Source: Candidatus Ryanbacteria bacterium RIFCSPLOWO2_12_FULL_47_9c
Lineage (GTDB): Bacteria > Patescibacteriota > Minisyncoccia > Ryanbacterales > GWA2-47-10b
Assembly (NCBI GenBank): GCA_001821795.1
Contig: MHOB01000026.1
Span: 1-18,433, forward strand
Reading direction: 5' to 3'
Length of the DNA stretch: 18,433 bases
The first letter of the stretch is position 1, and the number at the start of each line of letters is the position of its first letter. Both the position numbers and the translations under genes were made by a program. Shown piece by piece: positions 11,825 through 18,433 of this stretch. The notes under the pieces were generated by a model that ran no database searches, was not told the origin of the DNA, and worked only from the letters and a program-made list of their open reading frames with translations.

Positions 11825-13601
11825 TGTAATAAAGATGATTGGACATAATATGCGCGAGACGTACCGTCAAATCTTGAAACTCACACATATGTGCATGGGA
11901 CGCCTGGGTATCACCAATGCGCTCTTGTTGTTCGATCTCTTCCCGAAGTCTCTCGAGCTTATCTTTAATCACAAGCTCTCTCCATGAATGAAGCAAGCTA
12001 AGAAATTCCGTCTCGCGGTCAGGAAGATCTACAAGAGCAATCTCCGCTTCGAACATAAGTCGAGAAGCGTCGCGCGCAACATCTTCAGGGAGATCTCTTA
12101 GAAACTCCTCTACTGTAGCGCCCTGCGGGCGCGTTGGCAAGCGCTCAAAGAGAGCGCCCGTAGTCGCAAGAGCGCATTCCGGACGCGTAGGAATATCTCC
12201 CAACGATGCAAGGCCGGGGTCAAGAAGAATAAAGCCGGCAATTCTTTCTTCAAGGCGAGCCCGGCGAGACGGCAAAGGCGCTTCCTTTTTTTCCGTGTCT
12301 TCCTGAAATTCCACCGTACCAGTCTCTTTGATTTTCATGAGTTCCCGGCGGATTGCGTCTTCTCCAACTTTGATAAGCTTTCCGAGTTCACTGACCCAAT
12401 GTGATTTCTCAATTTCATTTGAGAGTCGCGCAACAAGAGGAAGGATGTCCGCCCCGATTTTTTTCTTTGATATTGGATCCAGCGGCGCATGAGAAGCAAT
12501 AGATTTTTTAAGAAAAAACGATATGCTCTCCCGTGCTTCCTCAACGAGCTTACGCCAATGCGCAGAATCAGCACATACGATATCGGCTGGATCCTTGCCG
12601 CCCTCAATATCAACAATGCGCACCGTAAAGTCGGCGGTATGTGCAAGACCTAATGCGCGCCGAGACGCTTCGATGCCCGCGCGATCGACGTCAAACGAGA
12701 AAATCAAAGAATCAGAAATACGCCGTAATATTTTTATATGCGATTCGGTCAATGCGGTACCCGATACCGCAACCGTATTTTCTACGCCCGCCTGATGAGA
12801 AAGAATGAGATCCAAATATCCTTCAACAAGCACGATGCTTTTTTTTCGGTGAATTCCTTCTTTTGCCTTCGCGAGTCCGTACAAATAGCGTGATTTGTCG
12901 TAAAGCGCAGTTTGAGGAGTATTGATATACTTTCCACCAGTGGATCCGCTGGGAGATGAAGTTCCTGGATCTTCAAAAAGACGCCCGCCGAACCCAAGTA
13001 CGCGCCCGAGTGAATCCTCCAGGGGAAATATAATCCGGGAACGAAAACGGTCATACGGTCCCCTACTCCCCTGGATCGATAAGCCTGCTTTTTCAATTTC
13101 TGTGTCTGAATATTCTTTTCGCTTTAAAAAATCACCAAGCGCGCGCCAACTATCGGGCGCGAAACCAATACGAAATAATTGAATGCTCTCTTTACTTACA
13201 CCGCGCTTGGCAAGATATTCACAAGCCGCAGGGGCCTCAACTAACCTTTCCTCAAAAAATCGCGCCGCGTCTTCCGTAAGGGCAAAAAGGCGCATGCGTG
13301 CGCTCTGTTCTTTAGCGTCCGTGCGCCGCACTTCAACGCCAACGCGATCCCCCAGAACATGCAAAGCTTCGAGGAATTCAAGACCATCTATTTCCATGAC
13401 AAATTTAAAAATGTCCCCGCCCTTACCGCACCCGAAACAATGCCAGATATCGCGGGCGGGCGAAACATAAAACGACGCTGTCTTTTCGCTATGAAATGGA
13501 CAACGAGCCTTAAAATTCATGCCTGCCTTTTCGAGTTTGATGTAACTTGAAACAAGAGTAACCACATCAAGACGTGCCTTAATTTGTTCTGCTGAAGTCA
13601 T
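11796..13601 (-). CDS. dnaG: DNA primase DnaG
   Basis: 601 aa, normal length. The N-terminal zinc-binding domain carries C34, H37, C55, C58 (CPFH…CFGC). The primase core follows, with FRSRIIFPLED and FGGRLFEDPG. The TOPRIM domain has VLVEGYLDL (catalytic Glu) and FSFDVDRAG (DxD metal site), and the C-terminal ~170 residues would bind the replicative helicase. It synthesises RNA primers at the replication fork. ATG at 13601 overlaps the upstream seven-TM gene stop by 4 nt (ATGA), and the 3' end overlaps rpoD, so it is in the middle of a coupled operon tyrS–7TM–dnaG–rpoD. Confidence 0.97.
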   Translation of the reverse strand: MTSAEQIKARLDVVTLVSSYIKLEKAGMNFKARCPFHSEKTASFYVSPARDIWHCFGCGKGGDIFKFVMEIDGLEFLEALHVLGDRVGVEVRRTDAKEQSARMRLFALTEDAARFFEERLVEAPAACEYLAKRGVSKESIQLFRIGFAPDSWRALGDFLKRKEYSDTEIEKAGLSIQGSRGPYDRFRSRIIFPLEDSLGRVLGFGGRLFEDPGTSSPSGSTGGKYINTPQTALYDKSRYLYGLAKAKEGIHRKKSIVLVEGYLDLILSHQAGVENTVAVSGTALTESHIKILRRISDSLIFSFDVDRAGIEASRRALGLAHTADFTVRIVDIEGGKDPADIVCADSAHWRKLVEEARESISFFLKKSIASHAPLDPISKKKIGADILPLVARLSNEIEKSHWVSELGKLIKVGEDAIRRELMKIKETGTVEFQEDTEKKEAPLPSRRARLEERIAGFILLDPGLASLGDIPTRPECALATTGALFERLPTRPQGATVEEFLRDLPEDVARDASRLMFEAEIALVDLPDRETEFLSLLHSWRELVIKDKLERLREEIEQQERIGDTQASHAHMCEFQDLTVRLAHIMSNHLYYNDKKNKKES

Positions 13602-14305
13602 AATAATACCTGTGCTTCTGGCGCAGAAGTATTCCTAGAACGGAATAAAAATACTCCAGCGGCAAGAATAAGCGACCCCATGGATCCTATAATATGCATC
13701 GAAATATAAAGCAACGGGCCGCGGCTCACCCAGTACAACGAACTAATTCCCAGAAATGCCATTGCAATACCTAACACGATAGCACGACGGCGGATGAAAA
13801 GATTACCGCTGAACGCGTGGTAGAAAAAAAACGCGGAAAAGAAAAATCCGCCAATCGAACCCGAGGATTCACTCGGCGTCACTATAATGGGATAAACCGG
13901 ATGAACATACGCGAACTCTATCGGCTGATCCTGAAACCGCGCAAATGTTTGCACGTAAGAAAAGAGGACAACGATCATCGCGAGTCCAAAAAAAGCCCAC
14001 ACAAATTTTGCGAATTTTTCATTCAACGCAATGAGAGACATAATCGCAAAAATGGAAACGAGTGGTTTGATCATAAGTGCGTTAAAAAGAAAGACGTTCG
14101 CTTTTATTAAAGTGTTCGGAAACGCAAAGAAAAGAACGAGCACGAGAACAAAATTAAGAGCATCAATAAGCGCCGCGCACCCGAGATAAATAAACGCTGT
14201 CGAGTCCCAACGCCTAAGAAAACGTATGGCAATTGCAAGAAAAACAATTGCATGAATCGCAAACCCAACGAAGGTAAATAAGGGATATGGCGGATAGGGA
14301 GACAT
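13598..14305 (-). CDS. Seven-TM membrane protein of unknown function
   Basis: 235 aa, about seven hydrophobic segments with the N-terminus likely outside (MSPYPPYPLFTFVGFAIHAI). Loops include RFLRRWDSTAF, VHPVYPIIVTPSESSGSIGG between TM4 and TM5, and RRRAIVLGIAMAFLG. I do not recognise a family. The layout resembles the 7TM sensory input modules of some bacterial receptors, but no output domain is attached and this is only topology. ATG at 14305 is 1 nt after the tyrS stop and its own stop overlaps dnaG, so it is made with core information-processing proteins. Its presence inside that operon is unusual. Confidence 0.75.
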   Translation of the reverse strand: MSPYPPYPLFTFVGFAIHAIVFLAIAIRFLRRWDSTAFIYLGCAALIDALNFVLVLVLFFAFPNTLIKANVFLFNALMIKPLVSIFAIMSLIALNEKFAKFVWAFFGLAMIVVLFSYVQTFARFQDQPIEFAYVHPVYPIIVTPSESSGSIGGFFFSAFFFYHAFSGNLFIRRRAIVLGIAMAFLGISSLYWVSRGPLLYISMHIIGSMGSLILAAGVFLFRSRNTSAPEAQVLL

Positions 14306-14306
14306 G

Positions 14307-15578
14307 TTATGTTTTTATGGAGGTAGGGCCATTTTTAAATCGCAGGATATTTCGCTTTCCGATTTTTATGAGATCACCGTCCTTAATTGTTTCGGTTTCC
14401 GATTCGACCGGCAAAAACTCACCATCGACTGATTTCCGCACGGCCCCCTGTTTTATAAGCCGGCGAACCTCGCTGCTTGAAAGCTCGCCGCGAAGGGCGG
14501 CGTCAATAGCTCTCACAACGAGATTCGGTAATTTTGCAAAAACAATCCTCTCGTCTTCCTTTTTATATTCTTTCCGAGAAAACTTTCGCTCAAAATCCTC
14601 ACGCGCAAGGCGGGCTGCCTCATCACCGTGGAGCAGTGCTACAACAAGCGTGCCAAGCTGTTTCTTCGCCTCAAGTGGTTGAGACTGTATAAATTCCGCA
14701 AGTTCCTTGACTTCTTGCTCGTATACGTCTCCAAAGCTTACGAAGTAACTTTTTATAAGACCGTCCGGAATAGACATTACAAGCCCGAATTGATTTTCAG
14801 GCGTATCTGAAAGCGCAATGTAATTTCCAAAACTTTTTGACATCTTGCGGCCGTCGCCCGACGTGCCTTCGATAAGCGGAGTCACGCAGATCGTTTCAGG
14901 AGAAAGCCCTTCACCCGCCATTATGTCGCGCGTCTGCATAAAGTTGAGAAGTTGGTCAAGTGCACCCACCTCAACATCAGCGTGCACCTGAAGCGAATCG
15001 ATTGCCATAAGCGCCGCGTAGTTTGCCTCTCGCAAGCTCACGGGCGAGCCAGTCTTGAAACGCATGCGAAAATCCTCCCTCTGTGCAACCGCGCCGAAAC
15101 TCGCCGAGCCGACGATGCGGAGAAACTCGCCGAGCGGCATCTTGGAAAGCCATGTTGAGTTCTTATGAATTTTTGCTTTTTTTATGTCAAGCAATGGAGA
15201 AATTTGCGCGGTGTAAGTTTTCATGTTTTTGCGGATTTCGGCATCGCTCTGTTCGAGACGCCGATCCATTCTACCCGAAGGATCGCCGATTTTACCGGTA
15301 AAATCGCCAACAATGAAATGCACTTCGTGCCCCGCGCGCTGAAACAAACGCAAAAGCATAAGCGGCACCGCATGCCCCAGGTGTAAATCGGCTCCCGTCA
15401 CGTCGGTGCCGAGCTTAACGCGAAGCTTTTTCTTTTGCGAAAGGAGAGCTCGAAGACTATCTTCGGTTATAATCTGTTTGCATTTTGGGCGCACAAGCGC
15501 CAAAAAATCACTCGGAGAAATCCCCGCAAATGATTCACTGCCCCTTGCCCAGAGCTTTGAATACCAGCCAGTTTCCAT
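14307..15578 (-). CDS. tyrS: Tyrosyl-tRNA synthetase, divergent
   Basis: 423 aa from the ATG at 15578; 12 upstream in-frame codons are promoter sequence. Class I signatures: HLGH (66-69), FIVGDFTGKIGDPSGR nearby, and KMSKS (245-249) in GDGRKMSKSFGNYIAL. A C-terminal S4 RNA-binding domain (~360-420, LSSSEVRRLIKQGAVRKS) is diagnostic of TyrRS. It charges tRNA-Tyr with tyrosine. Odd points: the usual Tyr-x3-Gln-x2-Asp of the tyrosine pocket reads Y187-x3-M191-x2-D194, the usual GGTDQ reads GALDQ (205-209), and DPTA before HIGH reads DVTG. Tyrosine specificity is therefore inferred mainly from overall architecture. First gene of an operon with the 7TM protein, dnaG and rpoD. Confidence 0.88.
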   Translation of the reverse strand: METGWYSKLWARGSESFAGISPSDFLALVRPKCKQIITEDSLRALLSQKKKLRVKLGTDVTGADLHLGHAVPLMLLRLFQRAGHEVHFIVGDFTGKIGDPSGRMDRRLEQSDAEIRKNMKTYTAQISPLLDIKKAKIHKNSTWLSKMPLGEFLRIVGSASFGAVAQREDFRMRFKTGSPVSLREANYAALMAIDSLQVHADVEVGALDQLLNFMQTRDIMAGEGLSPETICVTPLIEGTSGDGRKMSKSFGNYIALSDTPENQFGLVMSIPDGLIKSYFVSFGDVYEQEVKELAEFIQSQPLEAKKQLGTLVVALLHGDEAARLAREDFERKFSRKEYKKEDERIVFAKLPNLVVRAIDAALRGELSSSEVRRLIKQGAVRKSVDGEFLPVESETETIKDGDLIKIGKRNILRFKNGPTSIKT

Positions 15579-15584
15579 AGAGAA

Positions 15585-15614
15585 AGTATATAGTTTATAC
15601 AAGCAAAGAGGCAA
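15585..15614 (-). promoter_or_regulatory. Promoter of the tyrS–7TM–dnaG–rpoD operon, probably leaderless
   Basis: Minus strand: TTGCCT (15614-15609), 18-nt spacer, TATACT (15590-15585), then 6 nt to the tyrS ATG at 15578. No SD. The promoter overlaps the 3' end of the MgtE gene. Confidence 0.55.
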
Positions 15615-16614
15615 CCACGAAATATATCAGGATACTTAAAATGTCCTGCACAATGGTGCCGATCGGTCCGCTTGCGTTTGCAGGGTCAAACCCGAATTTT
15701 CGGAGAGAAAACGGTATAAAAAGCCCGGTAACCAAAGATGACAAAACTGCGCTGAAAACCGCAATACCAAGAATAAGCGGGAGAACGCCATAGCCATAAA
15801 ATCCATAACTCACCGCCATAAGCATGCCACCGAGGAGCGTTGCAATAATCAGCACGGTAAGAAACTGCCGTGCCGCATAGCGCACAATATTGAGTTTTCG
15901 AAACAAGACAAAATCCCGTATCGTAAATGCTTCAAGCTGGGTACCAACAGCGTCGGCGATATAAACAATAAGGGGTATAAATGCAGCGAGTATTAAGTTC
16001 TCTTGAAGGATTTTTTCAAACGATCCAATGACCCGAGCGGCAAGCAATCCGCCCAAAAGACCCACGAGAAGCCACGGGACCCTGTGTGCCAGCGTTTTGA
16101 GAAGCGGTATTTCCAAAATATTGTCATAATCTGCATGCGCTCGGTGAACTCCCGCAAGATGCAAAATATCTTCGTGGAGTTCCTGATACACGATTGATAG
16201 AATTCGCTCATCCGGCACAATACCCAAAAGCGCCCCATCCGTGCCAACGACCGGAACTGCTTTGATATTGTGCTTGAGAGCAATATAACTTACCTCTTCT
16301 CGATCAGTAGTCGGCGGCACCGTGACAAGCGAACCGTGGGTAAAAATATCAACAACTTTAGTCTCTGGTTCATAAGTATAAAGATCTTTGATTGATACCG
16401 TCCCCACAAGCTTTTTGTCTTTATCGGCAACATAAACATAATTAATAGTATCGAACTCTTTGATGTGAAGCCGCAGATACTGAATGACATCACCAAGCGT
16501 ATACGACGGCAACACAACAGGAATTTTGTCCGTCATGTTTCTTCCCGCAGATCCCCACGGCCACTTTTGGTTTTCAGTGTCTTTGTGCAACATAAACTCA
16601 TTCGGCACTATCAT
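15595..16614 (-). CDS. MgtE-type Mg2+ transporter lacking the N-terminal domain
   Basis: 339 aa from the ATG at 16614. After a short ~30-residue N-terminus comes a CBS pair (~35-150: LVGTVSIKDLYTYEP, AVPVVGTDGALLGIVPDERIL), then a linker helix and the five-TM MgtE pore domain (~175-339). The pore domain includes HRVPWLLVGLLGGLLAARVIG, the AVGTQ segment and a C-terminal ASGPIGTIVQDILSILIYF with the conserved Asp. Canonical MgtE has an extra ~100-residue superhelical N domain that helps gate the channel; it is missing here. The usual GNAGTQ motif reads ADAVGTQ. It imports Mg2+ (or Co2+). It starts 37 nt after the upstream proline-rich gene and probably shares its promoter. Confidence 0.9.
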   Translation of the reverse strand: MIVPNEFMLHKDTENQKWPWGSAGRNMTDKIPVVLPSYTLGDVIQYLRLHIKEFDTINYVYVADKDKKLVGTVSIKDLYTYEPETKVVDIFTHGSLVTVPPTTDREEVSYIALKHNIKAVPVVGTDGALLGIVPDERILSIVYQELHEDILHLAGVHRAHADYDNILEIPLLKTLAHRVPWLLVGLLGGLLAARVIGSFEKILQENLILAAFIPLIVYIADAVGTQLEAFTIRDFVLFRKLNIVRYAARQFLTVLIIATLLGGMLMAVSYGFYGYGVLPLILGIAVFSAVLSSLVTGLFIPFSLRKFGFDPANASGPIGTIVQDILSILIYFVVASLLV

Positions 16615-16651
16615 CAATCATACAACTTGTGATTCTCATATAGTTTTTTAA

Positions 16652-17599
16652 TTATCGAGAAACAAAAAGATACACCGACCTCGTTCCAGATTTTTGAGTG
16701 AGCATTTTTTTCATTTCACTCCCCGGCAGATGAAATTGCATACTGATAATACTTTTGGCGTCTTTGATAAGCGGATCTGCGCCGCTTATGCTACGGCAAA
16801 TTAAATACCCGCCAAACGGTTCGCATAACCAATCGGACTTGCCGCCGCCCGCATCATTGATGTTTGTGTCATTGATAAAATCGTTCGGCAGGCCGGCAAG
16901 CGAAATGCCAAGCGCGAGAATACCGCTTTGCGGCGGCGTGATTGTCACATCTTCGTTAACTACATTTGGCTCGTAGTATGGATCAGATTCGTCTCTGCTC
17001 ATGCGCTCAAAAGGCGCGTCCATCCATAATACTTTGTTGGCCGTCGGCAAAAGCGTAGACAAATCGGCATCAGGCCCCATCTTTTTCAACACCTCATCGG
17101 TAGCATAATTAAAAATCGCAAAACCAATAATGCCGACCGCCATGCCAACCAATGCTACAGGCCCAAGTACTGCTCGAAGTCGCGGCTTAAGTTTTGACCA
17201 AAGCCCGGACCTGCCAGCTTGCCGCGCCGCCGTTTGCGCCTCGCGAGCAACTTCTTTGGGTATTTCTTGCGCAACGCGTTCTAAACCTTCGGCTGACCGC
17301 GGATCAATCGTACGCGACGGGGCAACTGGTCGCGGTGGTGACGCGCTTTTTTGTGGCGACAAAATTTCTGTTTTTGCTCCTGGCATCGGCTTTCCTCTGG
17401 ATGAGATTTGCTGCGTCGGGATATCTTTTTGTGGAATTGCCTCGGTTGGAACATTTCGTTGGGTACGCGCAAAGTCATGGCTGGCGCCTTGAGGAATCCT
17501 CTGCGGTAACTTCGGCGGCACGCGAGGTTTACCAAAGTCCGGATCGACTCTCGTCTTATTTGGATCTATAGGATTTACTGGCGAATCGGCGTCTGCCAT
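16652..17599 (-). CDS. Proline-rich single-TM protein of unknown function (315 aa)
   Basis: Residues 1-135 are a Pro/Gln/Arg/Ser-rich, probably disordered cytoplasmic tail (GKPRVPPKLPQRIPQG, PMPGAKTEILSPQK, PPRPVAPSRTIDPR), ending in a helical stretch of Glu/Ala/Arg. One TM helix lies at about 146-167 (VALVGMAVGIIGFAIFNYA), followed by a ~145-residue extracytoplasmic domain with two cysteines (DWLCEPFGGYLICRS) likely to form a disulfide. I do not recognise a family. ATG at 17599 lies 6 nt after a -10 box. It precedes the MgtE gene by 37 nt, so the two are likely cotranscribed. Confidence 0.75.
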   Translation of the reverse strand: MADADSPVNPIDPNKTRVDPDFGKPRVPPKLPQRIPQGASHDFARTQRNVPTEAIPQKDIPTQQISSRGKPMPGAKTEILSPQKSASPPRPVAPSRTIDPRSAEGLERVAQEIPKEVAREAQTAARQAGRSGLWSKLKPRLRAVLGPVALVGMAVGIIGFAIFNYATDEVLKKMGPDADLSTLLPTANKVLWMDAPFERMSRDESDPYYEPNVVNEDVTITPPQSGILALGISLAGLPNDFINDTNINDAGGGKSDWLCEPFGGYLICRSISGADPLIKDAKSIISMQFHLPGSEMKKMLTQKSGTRSVYLFVSR

Positions 17600-17605
17600 C
17601 TTTTT

Positions 17606-17635
17606 ATTTTAGCAATTCCTCAATAAGAAATCCAA
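17606..17635 (-). promoter_or_regulatory. Promoter of the proline-rich protein/MgtE unit, probably leaderless
   Basis: Minus strand: TTGGAT (17635-17630), 18-nt spacer, TAAAAT (17611-17606), then 6 nt to the ATG at 17599. No SD. Confidence 0.55.
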
Positions 17636-17674
17636 GAACTTTGGCGATTCTCGCCATAGCCAAATTACATCAAT

Positions 17675-17693
17675 TCCAAGGTGGAACCTTGGA
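17675..17693. repeat. 8-bp perfect hairpin between tRNA-Ser and the next unit
   Basis: TCCAAGGT (17675-17682) and ACCTTGGA (17686-17693) with a 3-nt loop. No T-run follows on either strand, so it is at best a weak terminator or a processing signal downstream of tRNA-Ser. Confidence 0.4.
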
Positions 17694-17726
17694 GTATTCG
17701 ATTGATCGTTTCGTCCCGCGCGGGGC

Positions 17727-17810
17727 GGAGGCGGTGAGATTCGAACTCACGAACCCTTGCGGGTTGCACGCTTTCCAAGCGTGTGCACTAGACCACTATG
17801 CGACGCCTCC
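17727..17810 (-). tRNA. tRNA-Ser (anticodon GGA)
   Basis: 84 nt. Acceptor GGAGGCG/CGCCTCC with discriminator G; anticodon stem-loop around CGCTTGGAAAGCG with anticodon GGA; long class II variable arm (AACCCGCAAGGGTT); T-arm GTGAG-TTCGAAT-CTCAC. CCA is not encoded. It begins 18 nt after the htpX stop and is probably on the same transcript. Leader and trailer extend the acceptor helix by seven G/C pairs. Confidence 0.95.
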
Positions 17811-17828
17811 GCCCCGCAAAAGACATAT

Positions 17829-18433
17829 CTATATTCTCATGCCGCGCAAAATTTTAATTCGATCCTCAATCGGAGGATGTGTCATAAACAACTTAGTAAA
17901 CCATAAAGCCGGGGTCTTTTTTCCTTGGTATGGATCATCAAGCCAAAGATGAGCTGTCGCATGATTTGCCTGCGCCATAGGAGTATTGTCGCGCGCAAGT
18001 TTCTCAAGCGCCGAAGCAAGTCCTTCGGGATAACGGGTCAGAAGCGCGCCGGAAGCGTCCGCCAAATATTCGCGCTTCCTCGAAACCGCAAGTTGGATGA
18101 GAATACCCGCAAGGGGCGCAAGAATTGCAAGCAACATGCCAATAATCAAAAGAGCAGGATGCGTATTGCGATCTCGGTCGCCTCGCCCCCAGAACACTGA
18201 ACGCATAAAAATATCCGAGAGAAGCTGGAGAAATCCCACCAAAACAACAACGACTGTCGAGACAAGCATATCGCGATTGCCAATATGCGACATCTCGTGC
18301 GCAAGCACGCCTTCAAGCTCCGTGCGATTCATCATTGTCAACAATCCCGACGTAACCGCGACGACCGCGTGATCGGGATCGCGTCCTGTCGCGAATGCGT
18401 TTGGTTGGGAAGAATCAACTCTATAGATCCGGG
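17829..18433 (-). CDS. htpX: HtpX-type M48 membrane zinc metalloprotease, partial (C-terminal 200 aa)
   Basis: The 5' part lies beyond the right edge. The visible frame starts RIYRVDSSQPNAFATGRDP, then VVAVTSGLL and the zinc motif HEMSH within GVLAHEMSHIGNRDML. Two TM segments follow (about VVVVLVGFLQLL and LLIIGMLLAILAPLAGILI). The third zinc ligand is Glu in RKREYLADASGA, and the C-terminus HPPIEDRIKIL is typical. HtpX is a membrane-embedded protease with its active site on the cytoplasmic side that degrades misfolded membrane proteins, partnering FtsH in quality control. All catalytic residues are present. tRNA-Ser follows directly downstream. Confidence 0.93.
   Translation of the reverse strand, partial: RIYRVDSSQPNAFATGRDPDHAVVAVTSGLLTMMNRTELEGVLAHEMSHIGNRDMLVSTVVVVLVGFLQLLSDIFMRSVFWGRGDRDRNTHPALLIIGMLLAILAPLAGILIQLAVSRKREYLADASGALLTRYPEGLASALEKLARDNTPMAQANHATAHLWLDDPYQGKKTPALWFTKLFMTHPPIEDRIKILRGMRI

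Noticed and set aside
12523..13550. Several 60-95 codon plus-strand frames opposite dnaG
   Set aside because: Typical antisense shadows of a conserved gene, without start signals.
1..18433. CRISPR arrays, insertion sequences, rRNA, tmRNA, SRP RNA, RNase P RNA
   Set aside because: Looked for and not seen: no regularly spaced repeats, transposase-like ORFs, terminal inverted repeats, or recognisable conserved RNA cores other than the two tRNAs.
1..18433. Recoded UGA (glycine) as in Gracilibacteria/Absconditabacteria
   Set aside because: TGA is used as a plausible terminal stop in several genes here (for example 701-1108/1108-1599 junction and dnaG upstream overlap), and conserved genes contain no internal TGA.

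Overview
The window (18,433 bp, moderate GC, standard code with TGA used as stop) looks like chromosomal DNA of a small-genome bacterium of the Patescibacteria/CPR type, most likely a Parcubacteria-like lineage. This is inference from gene style: tightly packed genes, many single-TM proteins of unknown function, very short hypothetical proteins, an MgtE without its N-terminal domain, and tRNA genes without encoded CCA. Several genes appear to be transcribed without a 5' leader. No mobile element, CRISPR array or rRNA was seen.

Nearly all genes lie on the minus strand. From the right end (upstream) to the left: a partial htpX followed directly by tRNA-Ser; a promoter driving a proline-rich single-TM protein and then an MgtE-type Mg2+ transporter; a promoter driving tyrS, a seven-TM protein, dnaG and rpoD, with ends overlapping or 1 nt apart; tRNA-Asn with its own promoter and terminator; a MacB-like permease, its ATPase and a DUF2585/UPF0314 membrane protein; a membrane-anchored peptidoglycan amidase overlapping a PAP2 phosphatase; a run of small unknown genes (55, 127, 114, 29 and 105 aa) separated by three intrinsic terminators; a ferritin-like/VIT1 fusion (MbfA type); two coupled single-TM proteins; and a structured leader with small ORFs running into a partial DedA gene.

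Three genes are on the plus strand: a membrane-anchored multi-zinc-ribbon protein, a secreted matrixin-type metallopeptidase, and a 70-aa zinc-ribbon protein whose promoter is back to back with that of tRNA-Asn.

The genes cover information processing (DnaG, RpoD, TyrRS, tRNAs), envelope remodelling and quality control (amidase, PAP2, ABC transporter, HtpX, DedA) and metal handling (MgtE, MbfA-like). The points most worth a second look are: (1) a repeated leaderless promoter geometry with the -10 box 6-7 nt before the ATG; (2) both tRNAs flanked by complementary leaders and trailers, tRNA-Asn sitting inside its own terminator hairpin; (3) divergent promoters with -35 boxes 1 bp apart inside a perfect dyad; (4) a 29-aa membrane microprotein overlapping a small gene; (5) a four-hairpin leader behind a strong promoter; (6) substitutions in the TyrRS tyrosine pocket.
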